DNA of 64,000 nucleotides from an uncultured Paludibaculum sp. (GTDB lineage Bacteria; Acidobacteriota; Terriglobia; Bryobacterales; Bryobacteraceae), in NCBI RefSeq assembly GCF_963665245.1, contig NZ_OY762267.1, positions 3,816,001 through 3,880,000 on the forward strand, in the 5' to 3' direction. The position numbers and the translations under genes were made by a program. Positions 33,219 to 41,556 of the stretch are shown piece after piece (position 1 is the stretch's first letter; each line of letters starts with the position of its first letter). Under the pieces are notes generated by a model. That model saw only the letters and a program-made list of their open reading frames with translations, ran no database searches and was not told the DNA's origin.

Positions 33219-36200
33219 TTAGTTGATGAACAGGAACTCGTTCGAACTCAGCAGAACCTTGACATACCGCCCCCAGGCACTGGGTTCATACTTGACCTCT
33301 TTGGCCGCTCCGCCCGGACCTCGCCGGGCGCCCGGCATGACGCCGCCCATCATGCCCATGCCCATCATTTCCTGGGGGGGCGGCATCTGGTCGGCACCCG
33401 CGCCACCGGTCTGCGCCTCGGGCATGTCGGCAGCCGTTTGCACGGGTGCAGGTTCCTTCTTTTCAGTCAGTTCCGGCTCTTTTACGTCGCCCTCCGGCTT
33501 GCCGCGCTTGGGTCTGTCCTTGTCTTTGTCCTTGGCCTTTTCCGCTTCCCGCTTCTTACTCTCCTCGTACTCGGTCAGCGGTTCCTTCTTGAGATAGTCC
33601 AAGGCCAGCGTGACCTCGTCCAGTTTGGGTTCGCGGCCATATACAATCTGGTACGCTTTGCGCACCCGGGCCTTGTTGTCGGCTTCGTTGGCCACCTGCT
33701 TGACCACTTCCTCGGCCTCCATCTGAACAAAGTCGCTGTTCATCATGAACAGGCGCTGCAGCGGAACTGTTGTCGTGAACCGCTTCTCGGCGCTGATGGC
33801 GGGCGTCGGGAAATCGAATAACTGTAAGTACTGGTCCAACTTATAGCGACTGACCTTGCCGTAAACGGTGCGCCGATGAACGGCTGGAGTCAGCTCCACC
33901 GAGGGGCCACCGAGAGAATCGTCCAGATTTCCGGCGACCGCCAGGATGGCATCGCGCAACTGTTCGGAATCGAGGCGTTTCTTGTTGGCGCGCCAATAGA
34001 GCCGGTTGCCGGAATCCTTTGCTGCCGCCACCGGATCGTTCTCGGTGCCCAACTGATACACCGAGCTAAGCATGATCTGGCGGTGCAACTTCTTGATGGA
34101 TAAGCCGTTCTTCACGAAGGAATCGGCGAGGTACTCCAGCAGTTCCGGATTCGTGGGCCGCTCTCCGGTGATGCCGAAGTTGCTGGGGCTGTCCACCAAA
34201 CCTGTCTCGAAGTGCGACTTCCAGATGCGATTGGTGATGACGCGCATGGCGATAGGCTGCCTGACGATGTCTTCAGCCAGTTCCAGACGGCCGCTGCCCT
34301 TCTTGTAGGGAGCCGGGTCGCCCTTGGAGAGGACCGAAAGGAAATGGCGGGGCTCGACAGCACCCAGGTTGAAGGGGTCGCCACGCAGCGCCACGTTGAT
34401 GTCGGTGGGCTGCTCAGAGTCTTTCACGCCATGCAGATACGGATACTGAGGCTCCAGTTTCTTGCGCTCAGCCGTGACGTCGTTGCGTAGCGACTCGAGC
34501 CGCAGACGGGCTTCCGCGCCCATCCGGGATTCGAGACCCCAACCGCGAAACATCAGCACGCCCGGCTTGCCCATGCGACCCGAGGCAGCCATCGCGGCCG
34601 GGTCGTCCGCTTCGCTCAGGTCACGCTGAAAGACCTCGGTCCAGAAGGCGTTTTTATCTTCCGGCAGCGACTTCAGCCGCAGTGCGCAACCGGGGCAGAA
34701 GTCCTCATTGGTCACGAAGTTAGAGGGCTTGTTGGTGCGCTTCTTAGGCTTCGTGCCGTCCATCGCCTTGTTGGCGATCACCTTGTTCTCGTCGTTTAGC
34801 TCGTTGCGCTCCAGCATCACGGCGATCACCAGTTCCTGAAACTTCTCGGCCTCCTTCTTGGCCACCTGGGGCGTGCCACCCTTCTTGACCATCGCCTGCC
34901 AAGGTTCCTTGAACTTGTACTTCTCGGTGGTCTTGCCCATGTAGGCGATCCACCGTTCCAAGAGCTCGTAGTCGAGCTTCCGGCTCTCTACAACTTGAGC
35001 TATTTCTTTCTTTTGCGGACCAGTGACCTCCCATGCGCCCTGCAGATAGTTGGCGGTTTGCAGAGCCAGCGTCTGCGAAAGCTGCGTGCTCTGGTCCGTC
35101 TGAAATTCGCCCACCAGCTTCTGCTTCTTGCTGACCTCGTCCTCCAGCTTCTCGTAGGCCTCGACAACCGATTTGGGTGCCCGCGGATATTCTTCGTAAG
35201 TCGTGTTCCAGAAGATCCCGGCCAAGGAATAGTAGTCGGTAGTCGGGATGGGGTCGTACTTGTGGTCGTGGCAGCGGGCGCAGGCGACCGTCATGCCCAG
35301 GAAGCCGCGAGTCACGACATCGACACGGTCGTGCCGTTCGTCGGCGCGCGTCACTTCGGTGGAGCCGTTGTCGTAATACCAGGGCCCCAGTCCGAGGAAG
35401 CCGGTAGCCGGCAGAGTCTTATAGCGGACCGACGGATCCATCAGATCGCCGGCCAGTTGCGCCCTAACAAACTGATCGTAGGGCAGATCATCATTGAAGG
35501 CCTGAATCACCCAATCGCGATAGACGTGGGCGTTCGGGTACGGGTTGAGTCCACGACGCATGGGGTCGAGACTGCGATAGTCGTCTTCGCCGTAGCGGGC
35601 GACGTCCAGCCAGATGCGGCCCCAGCGCTCGCCATATGCCTGCGAAGCAAGCAGCCGATCGACCACCTTGGCAAAGGCGTCCGGCGATGTATCTTTCTCA
35701 AAAGCCTGGATCTCTTCAAACTTCGGGGGCAGACCGGTGAGGTCGAGATAGGCGCGGCGGATGAGATCCCGCTTGGCGGCCGGACGGACGGGCTTGAGGC
35801 CCTCGCGCTCCAGATGCGCCAGGATGAAGCGGTCGATGTCATTCTTGGCCCACTTGGCATCCTTGACAGCAGGCGCTGGAGTGGGGTGAATGGGTTGGAA
35901 CGACCAGAACGCGCGCTGGTCCGCTCGGATCAAGTACTTGCCAGCCTCAGTCTTGGTGGAGCTAGTAGGCGAGACGGCCGGTTTCGGCCAGACCGCGCCT
36001 TCCTTCACCCACGCGACGAGCGCGCTGATCTCGGCATCCTTGAGTTTGCCGCCCATCGGCATCTTGTAGGCGGGATCCTCGTGGCGGACTGCTTTGATGA
36101 GCAGGCTCTTGTCGGGATCGCCCGATACAATGGCCGGCCCGCGTTTGCCGCCCTTTTCCAGGGCTTCCTTGCTGTCGACGCGGAGACCACCGAGCTGCGA

Positions 36201-36362
36201 TTGGGTGTGGCAACTAAAGCAGTTATTGGCGAGGATGGGGCGAATGGTGGACTCGAAGAACTCCGGCGAGTTGGCTCGAGTGGATTGGGCTGCGACGGGG
36301 ACGACGGCGGCCAGCAGAAGGCCGGGTAGAAGGTATTTGAGAGGCCTGATCGAACAGCGCAT
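33219..36362 (-). CDS. PSD1 / planctomycete cytochrome c domain protein (DUF1549, DUF1553)
   Basis: A 1047-residue exported protein. After the signal (LLPGLLLAAVVPVAAQ) comes a planctomycete cytochrome C domain with the single haem site CFSCH (NNCFSCHTQ, about 48-52), then DUF1549 (about 160-370) and DUF1553 (about 690-1047). The DUF1553 part is interrupted near the end by a Lys/Glu-rich and then Met/Gly/Pro-rich insert of about 100 residues (including EMMGMGMMGGVMPG) before the normal ending VKVLLSSNEFLFIN. It is the first gene of a two-gene unit with DUF1501. Redox handling of a polymeric or surface substrate is often suggested but unproven. Confidence 0.9.
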   Translation of the reverse strand: MRCSIRPLKYLLPGLLLAAVVPVAAQSTRANSPEFFESTIRPILANNCFSCHTQSQLGGLRVDSKEALEKGGKRGPAIVSGDPDKSLLIKAVRHEDPAYKMPMGGKLKDAEISALVAWVKEGAVWPKPAVSPTSSTKTEAGKYLIRADQRAFWSFQPIHPTPAPAVKDAKWAKNDIDRFILAHLEREGLKPVRPAAKRDLIRRAYLDLTGLPPKFEEIQAFEKDTSPDAFAKVVDRLLASQAYGERWGRIWLDVARYGEDDYRSLDPMRRGLNPYPNAHVYRDWVIQAFNDDLPYDQFVRAQLAGDLMDPSVRYKTLPATGFLGLGPWYYDNGSTEVTRADERHDRVDVVTRGFLGMTVACARCHDHKYDPIPTTDYYSLAGIFWNTTYEEYPRAPKSVVEAYEKLEDEVSKKQKLVGEFQTDQSTQLSQTLALQTANYLQGAWEVTGPQKKEIAQVVESRKLDYELLERWIAYMGKTTEKYKFKEPWQAMVKKGGTPQVAKKEAEKFQELVIAVMLERNELNDENKVIANKAMDGTKPKKRTNKPSNFVTNEDFCPGCALRLKSLPEDKNAFWTEVFQRDLSEADDPAAMAASGRMGKPGVLMFRGWGLESRMGAEARLRLESLRNDVTAERKKLEPQYPYLHGVKDSEQPTDINVALRGDPFNLGAVEPRHFLSVLSKGDPAPYKKGSGRLELAEDIVRQPIAMRVITNRIWKSHFETGLVDSPSNFGITGERPTNPELLEYLADSFVKNGLSIKKLHRQIMLSSVYQLGTENDPVAAAKDSGNRLYWRANKKRLDSEQLRDAILAVAGNLDDSLGGPSVELTPAVHRRTVYGKVSRYKLDQYLQLFDFPTPAISAEKRFTTTVPLQRLFMMNSDFVQMEAEEVVKQVANEADNKARVRKAYQIVYGREPKLDEVTLALDYLKKEPLTEYEESKKREAEKAKDKDKDRPKRGKPEGDVKEPELTEKKEPAPVQTAADMPEAQTGGAGADQMPPPQEMMGMGMMGGVMPGARRGPGGAAKEVKYEPSAWGRYVKVLLSSNEFLFIN

Positions 36363-36625
36363 AGTTGTATTCCGGAAAGAATGCGAACAGCATTGCCGGC
36401 GACGGGGCTAAGCGTTGAGCAACTGGGACGCGGGTCGAGCAGGAGACCAGAAAGGTGTTAACGGCTTGAGATCAGTTGTATCTGTTCCTGTATTGGTTTG
36501 TCAACGAATATCGATACAACCCTCAAGCGGCGGCGATTCCGGGTTATACTGAGTGTCCAACCGGGCCACGCACGCCTCTCGCTCCGCCGCTCCAGACCGA
36601 TCCCCAATAAGAGAGTTGAAGCGCA

Positions 36626-37627
36626 ATGCACCTGTCCGTCTCCCTTTCCATCTGCCTGCTGCTGGCACCTGCCGCTGAACCGTGGGGCAAGGAGAAACCG
36701 CCAGCTCCGCCCAAGACAGGCGTGAAGACACCCGGCGTGCAGATTCCCTTCGCGAATCTGAAGAGCGAAGCGGAGATCCCAGTAGCCGGGCTTTCCGGAA
36801 CGCCGGTGTTCACGATGATGGCGTTCGCGCCGCAGCGTGCCGCGGGCACCCTGCAACGCATTGATGCGAAGACGAATAAACCGGGCGAGACGGTGACCGG
36901 GCTGGATCAACCGTGCGGACAGGCTGTGTCCGCCTTCCGGAGCCTGTGGGTGCCGGGCTGCGGCAAGCAGGTTTTGCAGCGCGTCGATGCGAGATCGGGC
37001 AAAGTGAGCGCGACGCTGGCGACTGGTTTGGGCAGCGACGGTTCCGTGATCGCCGCCAGCGAAGACAGCATCTGGGTGCTGGCTAACCCGAAGACCGATC
37101 TGGTGCGGATCGATCCCCAGGACAATCATGTGGTTTCGGAGATGCGGCTGCCGGCCGGGTGCTCGGCCCTGTTGCCGGCCGAGGGCGCGATCTGGATCGC
37201 CTGCCCGCAACAGGGCAAGGTGTTACGGCTGGATCCGAAGACGCAGGTGGTGGTGAATCGCATTGAAACGGCGCCGGAGCCTGTGGCGATGGCTTCGGGC
37301 GCGGGCTCGATTTGGGTCTTGTGCAAGAAGGACGGCAAAATTTCACGGATCGATCCGAAGACGAACAAGGTGACAGCCACGGTGGAGACGGGCGTGCCCA
37401 ACGCCGACGGCAGCCTGGAGTTTGGCGAGGGATCGGTTTGGGTGAGCGTGCCTGGATTCCCGGTGGCGCGCATCAGTCCGGAGACGGACAAGGTGGTGCA
37501 ACAGTTTGCCGGCGCCGGCGGCGGGTTGCTGAAGTTTGGGCTGGGGTCGTTGTGGCTGGCGGATGTGAAGGCTGGGAAGTTGTTGCGGATTGACCCGAAA
37601 AGGGTTTTGGCGACGCTGGCCGATTGA
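36626..37627 (+). CDS. Exported beta-propeller (NHL/PQQ-like repeats)
   Basis: A 333-residue exported protein with repeats of the form SIWVxxxxxGKxxRIDPKTNKV (for example at 140-160, 225-250, 300-320), predicting a six- or seven-bladed beta-propeller. It has no catalytic residues that I can name. Two cysteines (QPCGQ, VPGCGKQ) early in the mature protein could form a disulfide. It is divergent from the DUF1553 gene; the 263-bp gap has a TATACT at 36545 without a clear -35 element. It may bind a ligand or serve as a scaffold. Confidence 0.78.
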   Translation: MHLSVSLSICLLLAPAAEPWGKEKPPAPPKTGVKTPGVQIPFANLKSEAEIPVAGLSGTPVFTMMAFAPQRAAGTLQRIDAKTNKPGETVTGLDQPCGQAVSAFRSLWVPGCGKQVLQRVDARSGKVSATLATGLGSDGSVIAASEDSIWVLANPKTDLVRIDPQDNHVVSEMRLPAGCSALLPAEGAIWIACPQQGKVLRLDPKTQVVVNRIETAPEPVAMASGAGSIWVLCKKDGKISRIDPKTNKVTATVETGVPNADGSLEFGEGSVWVSVPGFPVARISPETDKVVQQFAGAGGGLLKFGLGSLWLADVKAGKLLRIDPKRVLATLAD

Positions 37628-37660
37628 GGCGGGGCGCTATGCTGGTTATGACCAGCCGGC

Positions 37661-38395
37661 ATGGATCCTGAACGCAATCAACGCCTGAAAGTCGTCCTCA
37701 TCGACACTCGTAACCCTTTGAATATTGGGGCCGTGGCTCGCGCCATGAGCAACTTCGGGTTCTTCGATCTGCGGCTTGTCCACCCTTATGAAGTCGCCTT
37801 CCGCGAAGCGGTGAGCGCAGTGGGGGCAGCTCAGGTGATGAAGGACGCCCGGGTGTTTGAGACCGTGGCGGAGGCCGTGGCCGATTGCAGTCTGGTGGTG
37901 GGCGCCACGGGCTTGGGGCACCGGCAACCACAGCATCCGATGCACCGGTTGGAGAAGGGCGCGCGGCTGATCCGGCGGCACATGAGCACGGCGTCCGTCG
38001 CGCTCCTCTTCGGCAGTGAAAAGTTCGGCCTCGGCAACAGCGATGTGGGGCATTGCCACTGGCTGACGCACATCCCCACGCGAGCGCAGCACGACTCGAT
38101 GAACCTGGCTCAGGCTGTTGCGGTCTGCTTGTATGAGCTGATCCGGCAACCCTCGGCCGCAAGGCCTTTGCCGGAGGCGGCGGAGCTGGCGCAAGGCGAA
38201 GAAGTGGAACGGTTTACCGAGCTGCTGGAAGGCGTTCTCCAGGCATCGGAGTATACCGACTACAGCATGGCGAAGAACGGCCGGGACAAAACGCACCGCC
38301 TGGTGCGGCGGCTGCATCTGCGGGCGAAGGACGCCGCTGTCTGGACCGGGATGATGCGGCAGGTGCTGTGGAAGTTGAAGCACCCGCTGGGCTGA
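37661..38395 (+). CDS. trmJ: SpoU/TrmH-family RNA 2'-O-methyltransferase (TrmJ-like)
   Basis: A 244-residue SPOUT methyltransferase. All three family motifs are present: NIGAVARAMSNFGF (motif 1, near residue 22), ALLFGSEKFGLGN (motif 2, about 108-120) and DSMNLAQAVAVCLYE (motif 3, about 145-160). TrmJ modifies position 32 of tRNAs; substrate here is an inference from the N-terminal spacing and length. The gene stands between two unrelated genes. Confidence 0.85.
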   Translation: MDPERNQRLKVVLIDTRNPLNIGAVARAMSNFGFFDLRLVHPYEVAFREAVSAVGAAQVMKDARVFETVAEAVADCSLVVGATGLGHRQPQHPMHRLEKGARLIRRHMSTASVALLFGSEKFGLGNSDVGHCHWLTHIPTRAQHDSMNLAQAVAVCLYELIRQPSAARPLPEAAELAQGEEVERFTELLEGVLQASEYTDYSMAKNGRDKTHRLVRRLHLRAKDAAVWTGMMRQVLWKLKHPLG

Positions 38396-38406
38396 TGTCG
38401 CGGGGC

Positions 38407-39711
38407 CTACTTCGCGTAGATCTCCACCCAATTGCCGCGCTTCTGCCAGCTCGCGGTGAGATGGAGCCCCAACCTCTGCTCGATTTCGTCGGGCTCGATC
38501 GACAACTGGTAGCCCAGATAGCGCCGTCCAAACCAGCGTGTGACCCGGTTCCAGGCCAGCAGGTTGCCGGGCGGATCCCAGCCCGTCGAATAACGAACGA
38601 GGATTTCGGCGTCGCCCTTGTTCACTGTGCGCAGGCAAGTGGAGCTCAAGTCGTGCAGCCTGAGTACGTGTAAGGGTTGGTCCACAAAGCCAAGCCGCGG
38701 CTGGGTGAGGACAGCGGAGAGCGGCCACGCTGTGGCAACGACCCCTCCGTGCGCGTTCTTTTCGAGATAGGCCGCGGTCATGCGCTGCATGTCGGAGAAG
38801 TCCGACATGGCGAGGCTGCTTTCGAGAGCATCGGGCCACCAGGGCGGGGCAATCCAGAGGCCGGCGAGGAAGCCGCAAAGCATCGCAGTCGGCAAGGCTA
38901 TCCGCCAGCGGGCCGCATGGCTGTAGAACCCCACGACGGCCGCTGTGTAGAAGACGGGCAGCACGGGCAGGAGATCCCTGTCCAGCACCGGCCCGGCCAC
39001 GCAGAGCGAGAGGAAATAGACGCCGCATACAGCGCCGGCCACCTTCCAGCGGGTCCGGTTCAGGCGGTCCGAGCGCCACGCCATCAGCACGCCGATCGTT
39101 GCCAGGAAGTGGAAGTTGGCGAAGAACAGGGAGACGAATCGGCGCCCAGCCGTCAGGAGATAATCCGGAATTCGTGGCGGCTCGACCTGGCCCCAGCCGA
39201 TGGCCGGCTGGCTGGACAGTAGCACCCACAGCAGGCCGAAAAGGCTCGCTCCGGCCAGAATGTGCCGGCCGGTGAGATAGAACCAGAGTCCGTAGACCAT
39301 GCACAGGGTCGCAGGCATGGCGGACTGCGCCAGAATCGATTGGCCGAAGTACCACGGCGAGAGGGCCATCATCGCGGCCACGACAATCGCCGGAGCACCC
39401 TGCAGAGATCCGCACAGCTCAATCGCCAACAGAAAGACGCCCAGCAGCGCGATCGCCGATAGCAGCAGCATAGCGCAGCGGGTGGACAGTTCCGAGGCGC
39501 CAAAGATCTTCCAGACAGCGGCCACGTAGAGCGAAACGGTGGGCGTGTGGGCCAGGCCGTTGTGGGCCACGGATTGGGCGGCCGGGATGGTAGACCCCAC
39601 CTCATCCCAAAAATAGGGCATCGTCAGCAGGGTGGCATGCGTGCCGAATTGGGCGACGAGAAAAAAGAAAAAGAAGTAGAGGTAAGTCGTCGGCCTTGCC
39701 CGTCGTGGCAT
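38407..39711 (-). CDS. Glycosyltransferase-39-like polytopic membrane protein
   Basis: A 434-residue protein with about ten hydrophobic helices and a soluble C-terminal part. The first periplasmic loop has PYFWDEVGSTIPA, in the place where GT39/ArnT-like enzymes carry their catalytic acidic residue. A lipid-linked sugar or lipid donor transfer to an envelope acceptor is the family role; neither is known here. The N-terminus contains a run of five Phe encoded by A/G-rich DNA. The DUF3467 gene lies 6 bp upstream on the same strand. Confidence 0.72.
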   Translation of the reverse strand: MPRRARPTTYLYFFFFFLVAQFGTHATLLTMPYFWDEVGSTIPAAQSVAHNGLAHTPTVSLYVAAVWKIFGASELSTRCAMLLLSAIALLGVFLLAIELCGSLQGAPAIVVAAMMALSPWYFGQSILAQSAMPATLCMVYGLWFYLTGRHILAGASLFGLLWVLLSSQPAIGWGQVEPPRIPDYLLTAGRRFVSLFFANFHFLATIGVLMAWRSDRLNRTRWKVAGAVCGVYFLSLCVAGPVLDRDLLPVLPVFYTAAVVGFYSHAARWRIALPTAMLCGFLAGLWIAPPWWPDALESSLAMSDFSDMQRMTAAYLEKNAHGGVVATAWPLSAVLTQPRLGFVDQPLHVLRLHDLSSTCLRTVNKGDAEILVRYSTGWDPPGNLLAWNRVTRWFGRRYLGYQLSIEPDEIEQRLGLHLTASWQKRGNWVEIYAK

Positions 39712-39717
39712 GGGCTT

Positions 39718-40014
39718 CTACTGAATGACGCTGGCGTCGCCCTGTGGCTCGAGGCGGATCTCGCCGAAGGTCGATTCATACTGCTGGACATTGGTGGCGA
39801 GGACGTTGAGCAGCGCTTTGGCCTGCTGCGGGCTCAAGTAGACGCCCTGGAAATTCTGGATTGTGACCGCTTCGGGCGTCTGTTGCCGCACTGTCCCGAA
39901 CATCAGGAAGAAGTCCCACAAGCTGGCGCGCAACTGCACGCTATTGGCATAGCCTTCGCGATAGTCGGCCGCGGATTCGAGCTTCAGCGAGGGAGGATTC
40001 TGATTGGGGAGCAT
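39718..40014 (-). CDS. DUF3467 protein
   Basis: A 98-residue protein of the DUF3467 family: YANSVQLRASLWDFFLMFG, then GVYLSPQQAKALLNVLATN near the end. Family members are small cytoplasmic proteins of unknown function, with a resemblance to bacterial Hfq-like or phage proteins suggested but unsettled. The gene is co-directional with the GT39-like gene and diverges from the toxin-antitoxin pair. Confidence 0.88.
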   Translation of the reverse strand: MLPNQNPPSLKLESAADYREGYANSVQLRASLWDFFLMFGTVRQQTPEAVTIQNFQGVYLSPQQAKALLNVLATNVQQYESTFGEIRLEPQGDASVIQ

Positions 40015-40093
40015 AGGCCCTCATCCTAGCAAATCGGGGGCATGGAGACGGGTGGTCCACGCGGCGAGCCGCACGGGTTTCGTGACTATCGGA

Positions 40094-40115
40094 TATGCCA
40101 AAACTGGCATACAAT
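40094..40115 (+). promoter_or_regulatory. Palindromic operator and -10 box of the toxin-antitoxin pair
   Basis: TATGCCA (40094-40100), AAAC, TGGCATA (40105-40111) is a perfect 7-bp-arm palindrome. It runs into TACAAT (40110-40115), a good -10 box that ends 6 bases before the GTG at 40122. The antitoxin would be expected to bind here. Confidence 0.55.
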
Positions 40116-40121
40116 GGACCT

Positions 40122-40490
40122 GTGCCGGAAGAGCTCGGACGGCCGCGCAAGTTGATTTGGCTGGTGGATTCGCTGGATCGAATCTCGAGCTTCCCTTCCG
40201 CGGTTCGCCAGCAACTCGGATTCGCGTTGTACCAGGCCCAGGTGGGCCAAAGGCACGAGAGTGCGAAGATGCTGCACGGTTTTGCGGAGAGGGTCTGGCA
40301 GGTGAGGGCGGATGCACCAAGCGGCACTTACCGCGCGGCCTATGCTGCCGAAATCGGGGAAGCCGTCTATGTCCTGCACGCGTTTCAGAAGAAATCGACT
40401 TCCGGCATCGCTACGCCAAAGCGTGACGTGGAGCTGATCCGGCAACGGCTGCAATTGGCGCGAAGGTTGAGCGGAACGAAAGGGGAGTGA
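40122..40490 (+). CDS. RelE/HigB-type toxin (phage Gp49-like)
   Basis: A type II toxin of about 122 residues of the RelE/HigB fold that would cleave mRNA at the ribosome. Visible blocks are LIWLVDSLDRISSFP, GVxQVRADAPSGTYRAAYAA-like residues around WQVRADAPSGTY, and AVYVLHAFQKKS with basic residues at the active surface. I use the GTG at 40122; an ATG at 40095 would add 9 residues but sits inside the operator palindrome and upstream of the -10 box. Toxin-first order followed by an XRE antitoxin is the HigBA arrangement. The stop overlaps the antitoxin start. Confidence 0.85.
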   Translation: MPEELGRPRKLIWLVDSLDRISSFPSAVRQQLGFALYQAQVGQRHESAKMLHGFAERVWQVRADAPSGTYRAAYAAEIGEAVYVLHAFQKKSTSGIATPKRDVELIRQRLQLARRLSGTKGE

Positions 40491-40810
40491 CGATGGCCCA
40501 GCGAGAATCCACTTCAAGTAGCGGGAATGTCTTTGCCGACCTTGGACTACCCAAGTCCGGCGATCTCCTGGCAAAGGCGGAGTTGGCCTCCAAAATTATC
40601 GCGGAGATCCAACACAAGCGTCTCACTCAAAGTCAGGCCGCTGAAATGCTTGGGATCGACCAACCGAAGGTTTCCGCGCTGAAGCAAGGCAAGCTGGCGG
40701 GTTTCTCGATTGAACGCCTGATGCGGATGCTGTTGCGGTTGGGGAGGGACATTGAGATTTCCGTGAAAGAGCGGCCGAAGTCGCGAGGGGCCCGGTTGCG
40801 GGTGGCCTGA
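40487..40810 (+). CDS. XRE-family antitoxin (HigA-like)
   Basis: A 107-residue helix-turn-helix antitoxin. The HTH (RLTQSQAAEMLGIDQPKVSAL) lies at about residues 44-65 and is followed by a helical C-terminal part with FSIERLMRMLLRLGRDIEI, typical of the HigA-2 group. The GTG overlaps the toxin stop by 4 bases; an ATG two codons on (40493) is also possible. It should neutralise the toxin and bind the palindrome upstream of the pair. Confidence 0.87.
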   Translation: MTMAQRESTSSSGNVFADLGLPKSGDLLAKAELASKIIAEIQHKRLTQSQAAEMLGIDQPKVSALKQGKLAGFSIERLMRMLLRLGRDIEISVKERPKSRGARLRVA

Positions 40811-40895
40811 ATCAGGCTGGGACATGTCCACTGGAGACGAGCAGACCGCTCATTCTCATTCAGGGTTCCAGTTTTGGTGAGGGAAGAGAAAGGAA

Positions 40896-40972
<77 letters not shown>

Positions 40973-41078
40973 GCTCTTGCGGGCAATTCTGAATATAACA
41001 TGCCGATTGGCCGCTGCCAAATCGAGGTTTGGAATTTCGGCATCCTCCGCCCCATCGGCGCGCATCCTATTGAACGAT

Positions 41079-41546
41079 ATGGCCGAACTCAAAGAAGGCT
41101 CCAAAGCCCCGGATTTCACGCTCCTCACCGATGCAGGCGAGAAGCTCAAGCTCAGCTCCCTGACGGGCAAGAATGTCGTCCTCTACTTCTACCCGAAGGC
41201 CGATACGCCCGGTTGCACCAAGGAGGCCTGCAGCTTTCGCGATGAATTGCCGCGGGTGGAGACCAACAATGCCGTCATCCTCGGCGCCTCGCCCGACCCG
41301 GTCTCGGCCGTGGCGAAATTCAAGGAGAAGTACGGCCTGAACTTCACCCTGCTGGCTGATGAGGATCACGCCATCGCCGAAAAGTACGGCGTCTGGGTGG
41401 AAAAGACCAACTACGGCAAGACCTACATGGGCGTCGAGCGCTCCACGTTCATCGTGAACAAGGAAGGCCGCATCGCCAAGATCTTCCGCAAGGTGAAGGT
41501 GGACGGCCACACCGAAGAGGTTCTGGCCGCCCTCGCCACCCTGTAA
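41079..41546 (+). CDS. bcp: Peroxiredoxin, BCP/PrxQ type
   Basis: A 155-residue thiol peroxidase that reduces hydrogen peroxide and organic peroxides with thioredoxin. The active site is ADTPGCTKEACSF, with Cys46 peroxidatic and Cys51 resolving, the atypical two-Cys arrangement. GVERSTFIVNKEGRI near the end is also typical. The ATG at 41079 gives the usual MAELKEGSKAPDF start. The gene converges with mutS2 with 10 bp between stops. Confidence 0.94.
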   Translation: MAELKEGSKAPDFTLLTDAGEKLKLSSLTGKNVVLYFYPKADTPGCTKEACSFRDELPRVETNNAVILGASPDPVSAVAKFKEKYGLNFTLLADEDHAIAEKYGVWVEKTNYGKTYMGVERSTFIVNKEGRIAKIFRKVKVDGHTEEVLAALATL

Positions 41547-41556
41547 ACAGCCCGGA

